Of a DNA stretch of 14,226 nt, positions 7,609 through 14,199 are shown one piece after another (the first letter of the stretch is position 1; the number at the start of each line of letters is the position of its first letter). The notes under the pieces are model-generated. The model was given only the letters and a program-made list of their open reading frames with translations. It did not search any database and was not told where the DNA came from. The DNA is from Deltaproteobacteria bacterium (GTDB lineage Bacteria; Desulfobacterota; Syntrophia; Syntrophales; UBA5619): NCBI GenBank assembly GCA_021372695.1, contig JAJFTY010000191.1, forward strand, positions 1-14,226, written 5' to 3'. The position numbers and the translations under genes were made by a program.

Positions 7609-9279
7609 ATGTTCTGGCGCAGCAAAGACAATCTTCAGCTTCCCGAGGGGGCCTTCATTCGCGGACTTTATAAATCCATGGGTTACAGCGACTACGATCT
7701 GTCCCGGCCCATGATCGGGATCGCCAATTCGTGGAACCGGGTGGTTCCGGGGCACTACAACCTGAACCTGGTTTCGGAATACGTGAAGCAGGGAATCTTC
7801 CAGGCCGGGGGGACGCCGGTCGAATTCGGGACGATTGCCGCCTGCGACGGGATCTCCCAGGGACACGACGGGGGGCACTACATCCTGCCCAGCCGCGATC
7901 TCATCGCCAACGACATCGAGGTGATGATCGAGGCCCACCGTCTGGACGGCGTGGTGCTCCTGGGATCGTGCGACAAGATCGTCCCCGGCATGCTCATGGC
8001 CGCGGCGCGCATGGACGTTCCCGCCATCCTGGTGGCGGGGGGACCCATGGAAGGGGGTTGCGAGTTCGACGGCAGGGCGGCAGACAGCACCGCCCTCACC
8101 GAAGCGATGGGAATGCTGACCACGGGAAAGATGACCAGGGACGAATACCGCCATCTGGAAAATTGCGCCGGGCCGGGCTGCGGTTCCTGCTCCTTCTTCG
8201 GGACCGCAAATACCATGTGTTGCCTGGCGGAAGCTCTCGGGCTGAGCCTTCCGGGGAGTGCGACGATTCCCGCCATCCGGGCCGACCGCCTGCGGGCCGC
8301 CCAGGAGTCGGGGCGACAGATCGTGCGCATGATCATGGAAGGGGTTACGGCCCGGCGGATCATCAACCTGAAAAGCATCGAAAACGCGATTCGTCTGAAC
8401 GCGGCCGTGGGAGGTTCGACCAACGCCATCCTCCACCTTCTGGCGATCGCCTATGAAGCGGACGTGGACCTCAATGTGGACAGGTTCGAAGAGCTGAGCC
8501 GGGGGACCCCTTTGATCGCCAAAATCTTTCCCGCGGCGGCGGAAAATGTGCCCGACTTCCATTTCGCCGGGGGAGTTCCGGCGGTGATGAGGGAAATCCT
8601 TCCCCTGTTGCACCGGGAAGCCCTCAGTGTGAGTGGGAAAACGGTGGCCGAGAACGTGGCCGATGCCAGAATCGTGAATCCCGGGATGATCAGGACCCTC
8701 ACCCAACCCTGGGCCGCGGAGGGAGGTCTGGCGGTCCTGAGGGGGAATCTGGCACCGAACACCTGCATCACCAAACCTGCCGCGATCCGGCCTGAAATCC
8801 ATCAGTTTACGGGGAACGCGCACTGCTTCGATTCGGAGGAGGCGGCGAACCAGGCCATCCTGGACTGCAAGGTGGTAGAAGGGGAGGTGGTGGTCATCCG
8901 CTACGAGGGGCCGAAGGGCGGGCCCGGGATGCGGGAGATGTACACAGCGATGAAGCTTTTGTTCGGCCAGGGCCTGGCCCTCAAAACGGCCCTTGTGACC
9001 GACGGGAGGTTTTCGGGCACGAACAACGGATGTTTCGTAGGCCACATCTCCCCCGAAGCCGCCGAGGGCGGTCCTCTGGCCATCGTCCGGGATGGGGATC
9101 AAATCACCATCGACATCCCCGCCCGAAAGCTGCACCTCCATGTCCCCGATGATGAGATCCAGACCCGCCTGACCAGCTGGAAGCGGCCGGAGTCCAAATT
9201 CAAGAAAGGCTACCTGGCGCTGTACTCGCGCCTGGCGGAGTCGGCTGACAAGGGTGCAATCATACGGAACAAGTTCTGA
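7609..9279 (+). CDS. IlvD/Edd-family dehydratase, probable sugar-acid dehydratase
   Basis: A 556-residue iron-sulfur dehydratase that would remove water from a 2,3-dihydroxy acid, giving a 2-keto-3-deoxy acid. Candidate cluster cysteines are Cys79 (ACDGI), Cys121 (SCDKIVPGM) and Cys194 (GCGSCSFFGTANTM), and Lys123 follows Cys121 as in the family metal site. VGGSTNAI (267-274), EGPKGGPGMREM (433-444) and the catalytic-serine loop TDGRFSG with Ser469 are all present. The start ATG 7609 has AGGAGG seven bases upstream; the frame is open further left but without family sequence. The enzyme is not a plain branched-chain amino acid enzyme: SFFGTANTM replaces the usual AGMFTANTM, and TNNGCFVGH replaces the usual ATRG-type sequence after the serine loop. 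With an acid-sugar kinase, an HpcH aldolase and an idonate dehydrogenase nearby, an aldonate substrate is more likely. A true dihydroxy-acid dehydratase remains possible. Confidence 0.9.
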   Translation: MFWRSKDNLQLPEGAFIRGLYKSMGYSDYDLSRPMIGIANSWNRVVPGHYNLNLVSEYVKQGIFQAGGTPVEFGTIAACDGISQGHDGGHYILPSRDLIANDIEVMIEAHRLDGVVLLGSCDKIVPGMLMAAARMDVPAILVAGGPMEGGCEFDGRAADSTALTEAMGMLTTGKMTRDEYRHLENCAGPGCGSCSFFGTANTMCCLAEALGLSLPGSATIPAIRADRLRAAQESGRQIVRMIMEGVTARRIINLKSIENAIRLNAAVGGSTNAILHLLAIAYEADVDLNVDRFEELSRGTPLIAKIFPAAAENVPDFHFAGGVPAVMREILPLLHREALSVSGKTVAENVADARIVNPGMIRTLTQPWAAEGGLAVLRGNLAPNTCITKPAAIRPEIHQFTGNAHCFDSEEAANQAILDCKVVEGEVVVIRYEGPKGGPGMREMYTAMKLLFGQGLALKTALVTDGRFSGTNNGCFVGHISPEAAEGGPLAIVRDGDQITIDIPARKLHLHVPDDEIQTRLTSWKRPESKFKKGYLALYSRLAESADKGAIIRNKF

Positions 9280-9339
9280 AAAGGATCGGTTGCCCGGCAG
9301 GGGAAGAGCGATGCCCTCTTCTACGGCGATCACGGCCAT

Positions 9340-10401
9340 TCAGGGCAAAGATCCTGAAAAGGAGAGTTGCACTTTCATGTGCGTTTTCCGGTCGCTGGCA
9401 AGAACGAAAGCTTCGACGGCCCTTTCGAAGGGAAGGGTCGCGGTGATGATCGGTTTGACGTCGATCCGGCCTTCGCGGATCAGACGGGCAGCCAGAGGAA
9501 ATTCCGAATTGCAGCGGTGGGTGCCGACCAGAGAGATCTCCTTTCCCACCAGTGCATTCATCGGAAGAGAGACATCGCCTGTCACTCCCACACCCACCTG
9601 GACGATGGTGCCGCGCGGTCTTACGATGGGAACGACGGTACGCAATACCGGCGGCGCACCGGTGCATTCGAAGGCCACGTCAAAAAATCCCTTGTCCGAA
9701 AGAAACTCCTCTTTCCCAAGTCCCGGATCAACCGAAACGTTCACGACCCGTGTGGCCCCCATCGTCGCGGCTTTCTTAAGTGCCGCATCATGAAGGTCGG
9801 TGGCAACCACCTCCGATGCACCGGCATGGCGGGCTGCGGCCATGACGAGAGCGCCGATCGGACCTGAACCGGTTACCAGAACATTTTTGCCCATCAAGGT
9901 GCCGGCCTGGTTCACCGCATGCAGTGCTACGGCAAGCGGTTCGGCACACGCGGCCTCCCCAAGCGAAACCGAATCACCGACCGGTTCGCACTGGAACTCT
10001 TCGGCAATCAGCCATTCCCGAAAAGCCCCCTGGCTATGGGGGAAGCGCATGGCGCTTCCGTAAAACCACACATCCAGGCAATGGTGCCGTTGACCGGATT
10101 GGCAGAAGGTGCAACGCCCGCATGGGCGGCTCGGATTGAGAGAAATCCTGTCTCCGACATGAACCTTTCTGACTTCCGGACCCACGGCTTCGACCGTTCC
10201 GGATACCTCATGGCCGGGGATCATCGGCTCCCTGATTCTGACCGTTCCAAACCCGCCATCGAGATAGTAGTGGAGGTCGGAGCCGCAAATCCCTCCGGCA
10301 CCTACCCGGACCAGAACCTGGGTTTCTCTCGGCTCCCCGAGCGGCGCCTTCTCGATTCGCAGATCCATCCTGTCGTGGATCACACAGGCCAGACTCTCCA
10401 T
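9340..10401 (-). CDS. idnD: L-idonate 5-dehydrogenase-like zinc alcohol dehydrogenase
   Basis: A 353-residue medium-chain zinc dehydrogenase. Catalytic zinc ligands are Cys39 (GGICGSDLHYY), His64 with Glu65 (PGHEVSG) and Glu154 (CAEPLAV). The structural zinc has four cysteines at 94, 97, 100 and 108. The nucleotide loop GSGPIG is at 178-183, and Asp202 at the end of the next strand favours NAD. The blocks HYYLDGGFGTVRIREPMI, FYGSAMRFPHSQGAFRE and PLISATLPFE-like PIITATLPFERAVEAF are characteristic of L-idonate 5-dehydrogenase, which oxidises L-idonate to 5-keto-D-gluconate. The start ATG 10401 has GGAGG five bases before it. The gene directly upstream is the remnant of a short-chain dehydrogenase, the class that normally supplies the next enzyme in the idonate pathway (IdnO). 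It ends 60 bases from the convergent dehydratase. The exact sugar acid is inferred, not shown. Confidence 0.85.
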   Translation of the reverse strand: MESLACVIHDRMDLRIEKAPLGEPRETQVLVRVGAGGICGSDLHYYLDGGFGTVRIREPMIPGHEVSGTVEAVGPEVRKVHVGDRISLNPSRPCGRCTFCQSGQRHHCLDVWFYGSAMRFPHSQGAFREWLIAEEFQCEPVGDSVSLGEAACAEPLAVALHAVNQAGTLMGKNVLVTGSGPIGALVMAAARHAGASEVVATDLHDAALKKAATMGATRVVNVSVDPGLGKEEFLSDKGFFDVAFECTGAPPVLRTVVPIVRPRGTIVQVGVGVTGDVSLPMNALVGKEISLVGTHRCNSEFPLAARLIREGRIDVKPIITATLPFERAVEAFVLASDRKTHMKVQLSFSGSLP

Positions 10402-10414
10402 GTCATCCTCCGAA

Positions 10415-10579
10415 TCACCAGGCCGTCACGCCGCCCACGAGCTCGCCGGCGACGCTCCGGCCCTGTTCCTCCTTGATATCGCCGAGAAATACCATGGCGC
10501 CCTCGAGAGCGAATCGATGGGCGATGGCCAGTCCCTGGGAGGCGCCGGTGATCGGGGCCACTTTCTCTTTGAGACGCAT
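10415..10579 (-). pseudogene. Short-chain dehydrogenase remnant with internal deletion
   Basis: This 54-codon frame starts at ATG 10579 with GGAGGAG upstream and stops 13 bases before idnD. Residues 1-47 are the first beta-alpha-beta unit of a short-chain dehydrogenase: ITGASQG (10-16), HRFALEGA and the acidic strand end FLGDI. The normal family length is about 250. The last residues, GGVTAW, look like the typical SDR C-terminus (VDGGxTAW), so about 190-200 central residues including the Ser-Tyr-Lys catalytic centre seem to be missing in frame. The nucleotide motif TGxxxGxG also reads TGASQGLA, as if two residues had dropped out before LAIAHRF. The product cannot be an active reductase. Placement upstream of idnD suggests an IdnO-like 5-ketogluconate reductase ancestor. 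An assembly collapse is an alternative explanation. Confidence 0.75.
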
Positions 10580-10643
10580 GGAACTCTCCTCCCATTGACC
10601 ACGGCCTTTGGGCCGCGTCTCTGCGGGAATATCGGCCGCTGCG

Positions 10644-10684
10644 GGAGGGCCGGGTGTGCCTGCAAAGGAGCGCCCCGGCCCTCC
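10644..10684 (-). terminator. Strong hairpin after dctP, possible attenuator or terminator
   Basis: GGAGGGCCGGG (10644-10654) pairs perfectly with CCCGGCCCTCC (10674-10684), giving an 11-bp, very GC-rich stem with a 19-base loop. It begins 21 bases after the dctP stop on the minus strand. No T-run follows, so simple intrinsic termination is doubtful. It may instead stabilise the dctP message or lower expression of the downstream genes, as is common for TRAP binding-protein genes. Confidence 0.45.
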
Positions 10685-10705
10685 TCAAAGCAGAATCGCG
10701 GTGTC

Positions 10706-11704
10706 CTACCTGGCCTTGGCGGCCGCGGCCTTGAACTCATCCACGAGCGTCTTGCCGATCTTGGGCTCCCAGTTGGTGTAGACCGAGGCGCAGGCATCGA
10801 CGAAGGCCTTGTGCTGTTCGGGGGTGAGCACCGTGACCGTGGTTCCGGCCTTCTTCAGGTTGTCCACGAAATCGGTATTCAGCTTGCGGTTCAATCCGCG
10901 CTGATAAACGGCCGTTTCCTGGGCCGCCTCGGCGATGATCTTCTGGTCAGCCGCCGGGAAGGAATCCCAGAGCTTCCTGTTGATCAACATGATCTGGGGG
11001 CCGTAGACGTGGCCGGTCAGGGAGACGTACTTCTGAACCTCGTAGAACTTGGAGAGCCAGATCGTCGGGATTGGGTTTTCCTGGCCGTCGATGGTCTTCT
11101 GCTGCATGGCGGTGAAGACCTCGCTGAAGGGCATCGGCGTGGGGTTTGCCCCCATGGCCCGGAAGGCCTCCAGGTGGATCGGGTTCTGCATGGTGCGGAT
11201 CTTGAGGCCTTTCATGTCCGCCGGGCTCTTCACTTCACGAGCGCTGTTGGTGAGCTGGCGGAAGCCATTCTCATAGTAGGCCAGGAGTTTTAGCCCCTTG
11301 GCTTCCAGCGCGGCGGCCAGTTTGGCGCCGACCGGTCCGTCAAAAATGGCGTCCGCGGCCTTCTCGCTGGGAACGATAAAGGGCAGGTCAAAGACGTTGA
11401 ACGCCGGCACCAGGCCCGTCAGCGGAGAGGACGACGTCATGACCATCTCCAAGGTTCCCATCCGCACGGCCTCGGTGGCCCGCACGTCGTCGCCCAGTTG
11501 GGCGTTGGCATAAGCCTGGACCGTGTATTTGCCGGGGAGCTTGGCGGCGAGAATCTGCCCGAATCTCTTGTTCGCCAGGTACACGGGGTGCTCCTCAGTC
11601 AAGCCGGTGGTGATCTTCAGAATCTTGGACTGGGCGAGGACCGGACCGGAGGACAGACCGATCGCCACCGCGAGGGTGAGGATAAAAAGGGCCGCTTTTT
11701 TCAT
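10706..11704 (-). CDS. dctP: TRAP transporter solute-binding protein, DctP family
   Basis: A 332-residue periplasmic binding protein for a tripartite ATP-independent transporter, which captures organic acids and hands them to the DctQM membrane complex. A signal peptide covers about residues 1-24: Lys-Lys, then a hydrophobic stretch, ending VLA before Gln25. DctP features follow: ITTGLTEEHP at 31-40, Arg149 in ENGFRQLTN, and KIRTMQNP (168-175), whose Arg170 corresponds to the arginine that binds the ligand carboxylate in this family. Then come PMPFSEVFTAMQQKTIDGQENP and a helical C-terminus. ATG 11704 is chosen because GGAG lies seven bases upstream and the signal peptide starts there; the frame is open another 18 codons. 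The only permease sequence nearby is a dctM remnant, so this protein may be orphaned or may serve a permease elsewhere. A sugar-acid ligand is inferred from the neighbours. Confidence 0.92.
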   Translation of the reverse strand: MKKAALFILTLAVAIGLSSGPVLAQSKILKITTGLTEEHPVYLANKRFGQILAAKLPGKYTVQAYANAQLGDDVRATEAVRMGTLEMVMTSSSPLTGLVPAFNVFDLPFIVPSEKAADAIFDGPVGAKLAAALEAKGLKLLAYYENGFRQLTNSAREVKSPADMKGLKIRTMQNPIHLEAFRAMGANPTPMPFSEVFTAMQQKTIDGQENPIPTIWLSKFYEVQKYVSLTGHVYGPQIMLINRKLWDSFPAADQKIIAEAAQETAVYQRGLNRKLNTDFVDNLKKAGTTVTVLTPEQHKAFVDACASVYTNWEPKIGKTLVDEFKAAAAKAR

Positions 11705-11780
11705 GATCTTTCTCCTTTCATTCATGGGTTGCCTATCCGCATTGCCGTTTTGTTTCACTTGACCGCTATTCCTTCGATCC

Positions 11781-11939
11781 CTATTGGGGGATCAGGTCGA
11801 CCAGAACCGTGACCGTCCAAGGCACGCAGGTGACGACGAAGATCACGATGACGCCGATGACGATGTTGGGCCAGATGGCCTTCGCCGTCCTGGCCATTGG
11901 GATATTGGAGATGCCGCAGGCCAGGCTGTTCAAAAATGG
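11781..11939 (-). pseudogene. dctM: C-terminal remnant of TRAP large permease DctM
   Basis: This frame is open for 52 codons from an in-frame TGA to a TAG at 11781. It reads SLACGISNIPMARTAKAI, then a hydrophobic membrane segment (IVIGVIVIFVVTCV), then PWTVTVLVDLIP. This is the layout of the DctM C-terminus: the last cytoplasmic loop, the final transmembrane helix and a short Pro-rich tail. Normal DctM is about 425 residues, so roughly nine tenths are missing, and no dctQ is seen. Homology seems to begin near codon 5, directly at the edge of the hairpin-rich DNA at 11940-12168. Its place just upstream of dctP, and its stop 77 bases before the dctP start, fit an ancestral dctM-dctP operon. It is too short to transport anything. 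Confidence 0.72.
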
Positions 11940-12168
11940 TCAGATGCAAGGCGTCGCAACGCCGAAGCGCGAGGCGTATCTTTTCGTAGGTTGAGCAAGC
12001 CTGCCCCGGCGAAAGCCGGGGAAGGGCGTAGCGCAAATCGAACAGATGGCCGTTTGGGAAGCCCGGCCAAACGCCGGTGCTTCCCGGCAGGGAAGAAGGC
12101 CTTCAGTTTATTGCGCCCGTTCGCCCCGCAAAGGCGGGGTGCCCGGGATGCACTCCCGGTCAACAGTC
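11940..12168. repeat. Hairpin-rich, repeat-like non-coding segment
   Basis: About 230 bases between the kinase stop and the dctM remnant contain at least four compact inverted repeats. CCCCGGC/GCCGGGG (12004-12010 with 12015-12021) has a GAAA loop. GGGAAGC plus CCGGC (12056-12067) pairs with GCCGG plus GCTTCCC (12073-12085) around one unpaired T. CTTCCC/GGGAAG (12080-12085 with 12090-12095) is a third. CCCCGC/GCGGGG (12124-12129 with 12134-12139) is the fourth. Frames through it code for nothing recognisable. The pattern is that of a dispersed structured intergenic repeat. Only one copy is visible in this window, so the repeat call rests on structure, not on a second copy. Confidence 0.55.
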
Positions 12169-13542
12169 TTACGACGTGGCCCGCTGGCCGTTCCTAACCT
12201 GCAGGAAGTAGTCCGGTGCGCCGATCTGGCCGCCTTTGGAGGCAACCTGGAGTCCGGCGAAGATCTTATTGTCGGAGAAGGCGCGGCACAGCGGAGCCGC
12301 CGGCGTGATCGGCATCAGGAGCTCCACGGAGTGGATGTCCATCTGCCGCAACACGTAGCTGCACGTGTCCCCGCCAGCGACGCAGACCCTCTTCAGCCCT
12401 GTCGTCTCCACGAGCTCGCGCAGGATCAATCCCTGCTGCTTTCCCAGGTGCCGGCCGACCTCGCCGGCGTCGATGCCCAGGGCCTGAAGCGCGGCCCTGG
12501 TCTTGGCGATGCTCGGATCGTCGGGCCCTAGCGTGGAGAAAAGAACGATGCTCTTTCCCTCCCGGATCGCCGCGAGGGAGAGCCCGATGGCGCGGTTCCG
12601 CTCGTCGCGGGCCGTCGCGGGATCGATCAGCAGGTCGGTCGCCAGCCTGATCCCTTCGAACCCCTTGGCCATGGCGAACCGGATCTGCTCGGCCGTCTTG
12701 TCCGCCGCGCTCCCGCTGACGACGATGATCTGCTCCACGGGTCCCGCGGAGGGGATCGGGGCGGGTTTCTGGATGATGCCCGCGGACTGCCAGTAGCCGG
12801 CCATGGCATACTCGACGCCCGAGGAGCCGACGGCGAAGACGGGCCGCCCTCTCGTGGCCTTCTCGTGGATCAGCCGGCCGACGGTCAGCAGGTGCCGCTC
12901 TTCGAGGGTGTCCAGGAGGATGATTTCGTTCCCTTCGGCTACGAGCCGGTCCAGCAGACTCGATGTCGATTCGAAGGAACGGTTGAGCTGGAGAACGTCG
13001 ATCAGCGCGACCTTTTTTTCGCTCTGCCGGGCGAAGTGGAGCCTCAGATCCCCCTCGTCCATCGGGGTGATGGGGTGCTTGCTCATCATGGGGTGGCGGT
13101 CGAGGCGGTAGGTCTTGTCGCCCACGGTCGTGAAGTGGTTGCCGAAGACGACGTAGCGGCCGATGATCGGCACGCCCTGGGCGATGATCCCGAAGGGAGG
13201 CCGGATCACCTCAAAGGCGATGTCCGCGGCGTGGCCGATGCTGCCGATCTTCGGGGAGGAGTCGAAGGTCGCGCACACCTTGTAGTGGATGAAGGGCACC
13301 CCGAGGCCGGAAAGGAGCCTGAACTGCCCCGGCAGCTCGCCGTCCATCTGGGCCGGCGTCATGGCGCGGCTCGTTCCGGCGACCCCCACGGCCCGGACCT
13401 CCTTGATCCGCGCCGCAAGGAGCGCGGGATCGGGCCGGTCCAGGAACAGCACCGTGGGCACGCCGTTCAAGGTCAGGGCCTCCATGGCGTCCGCCGAGCC
13501 GGTGAAATCGTCACCGTAGTAGGCCATCAGCAAATCGTTCAT
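12169..13542 (-). CDS. Four-carbon acid sugar kinase family protein (DUF1537)
   Basis: A 457-residue two-domain ATP-dependent kinase of the family that includes 3-oxo-tetronate kinase OtnK and D-threonate kinase DtnK. The N-terminal substrate domain has YYGDDFTGSADAMEAL (8-23) and HYKVCATFDSSPKIGSIG (86-103). The C-terminal nucleotide domain has VVSGSAADKTAEQI, VAGGDTCSYVL and, near the end, KGGQIGAPDYF. The forms HYKVCxTFDSSP and KGGQIG differ from the KxDSTLRG and KSGxFG-type motifs I associate with OtnK and DtnK, and the protein is somewhat longer than those. This suggests a different subgroup, perhaps acting on another branched or 3-oxo acid sugar. The start ATG 13542 has GGGAG six bases upstream. 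It follows the class II aldolase gene by 48 bases, the usual kinase-aldolase pairing. The class is firm; the substrate is open. Confidence 0.9.
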   Translation of the reverse strand: MNDLLMAYYGDDFTGSADAMEALTLNGVPTVLFLDRPDPALLAARIKEVRAVGVAGTSRAMTPAQMDGELPGQFRLLSGLGVPFIHYKVCATFDSSPKIGSIGHAADIAFEVIRPPFGIIAQGVPIIGRYVVFGNHFTTVGDKTYRLDRHPMMSKHPITPMDEGDLRLHFARQSEKKVALIDVLQLNRSFESTSSLLDRLVAEGNEIILLDTLEERHLLTVGRLIHEKATRGRPVFAVGSSGVEYAMAGYWQSAGIIQKPAPIPSAGPVEQIIVVSGSAADKTAEQIRFAMAKGFEGIRLATDLLIDPATARDERNRAIGLSLAAIREGKSIVLFSTLGPDDPSIAKTRAALQALGIDAGEVGRHLGKQQGLILRELVETTGLKRVCVAGGDTCSYVLRQMDIHSVELLMPITPAAPLCRAFSDNKIFAGLQVASKGGQIGAPDYFLQVRNGQRATS

Positions 13543-13590
13543 CTCGCTCTCCCGTCATTCAGTTTTCTAGCTTCGTCGGCCCGGCCCGTC

Positions 13591-14199
13591 TCAGACGGTC
13601 TGGATGTTCCCCTCGACGAAGGCGATCTTCGCCGTGTCTTCGGCCAGGTCCGTGAGGTAGTAGGCGTTGGAAAGGTCCGACCCCAGCGCCAGGGTGCCGT
13701 GCTCCCGCATCAGAATCAACCTGACCTGCGCGGGAAAGGTCCTCAGCCCATCCTGGACGTACTTGGAGAGCTCCGCGGAGCCCGCCGGCGCACTTTCGAT
13801 CCAGGGGACCTCCTTGAGGACCCCCCGCGCCGACACCGTGACCAGGGGAAGCGGCTTCATCTTGTTGGAATAGGCCGTTGCGTAGGGGGGGTGGAGGTGA
13901 GCCACGGCCCCGGTCTCCGGCCGCAGTTGGTAGGCCGCAAGATGGAACCCGGTCTCCTTGGAGGACTTGAGCCCCCAGGGGCTCTCCAGGACCGTACCGT
14001 CGAGCCTCATCAGGAGGTTCATCTCCGGCGTGATGTCGCCCAGGGAGATCCCGGTCGGGGTGATCAGCACCTCGTCGGTTCCCGGAATGCGGACGCTCAT
14101 GTTGCCGCCCGTGCCGCTGACGAGCCCCCGGTTGAAAGAACGGATCGAAAAATCGGAAAGCTCCTTCCGCAGACGGACGATCTCCATGCACTTGCTCAT
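13591..14199 (-). CDS. Class II aldolase/adducin-family protein (OtnC/fuculose-phosphate aldolase-like)
   Basis: A 202-residue zinc-dependent lyase of the class II aldolase/adducin family. Phosphate-loop residues are in GTGGNMS (29-35). The likely catalytic acid/base is Glu82 (SSKETGFHL). Zinc ligands are His101 and His103 (AHLHPPYATAYS) and His167 (MREHGTLAL). Family members cleave L-fuculose-1-phosphate or related sugars, or decarboxylate 3-oxo-tetronate 4-phosphate (OtnC). Beside a DUF1537 kinase, a phosphorylated 3-oxo acid sugar is the best guess for substrate, with dihydroxyacetone phosphate as a likely product. ATG 14199 gives the normal family N-terminus; the purine-rich AGGAAGGG upstream is a weak, rather distant ribosome site. 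It is the first gene of the minus-strand run as far as the window shows; only 27 bases lie to its right, so further upstream genes may exist. Confidence 0.9.
   Translation of the reverse strand: MSKCMEIVRLRKELSDFSIRSFNRGLVSGTGGNMSVRIPGTDEVLITPTGISLGDITPEMNLLMRLDGTVLESPWGLKSSKETGFHLAAYQLRPETGAVAHLHPPYATAYSNKMKPLPLVTVSARGVLKEVPWIESAPAGSAELSKYVQDGLRTFPAQVRLILMREHGTLALGSDLSNAYYLTDLAEDTAKIAFVEGNIQTV

Noticed and set aside
7594..9339. A 581-codon open frame on the minus strand opposite the dehydratase gene
   Set aside because: It mirrors a high-GC gene with all IlvD motifs on the plus strand, is rich in Gly/Pro/Arg/His, shows no known fold and extends into the neighbouring convergent gene.
9280..9339. 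Bidirectional terminator between the convergent dehydratase and idnD genes
   Set aside because: I found no convincing stem with a T-run in these 60 bases.
10380..10797. Two longer minus-strand frames over the SDR remnant
   Set aside because: They run in other frames from the SDR signature, lack a recognisable fold, and overlap dctP or idnD.
11755..12036. A 93-codon minus-strand frame over the dctM remnant and repeat
   Set aside because: It is in a different frame from the recognisable DctM residues and its product is Arg/His-rich nonsense.
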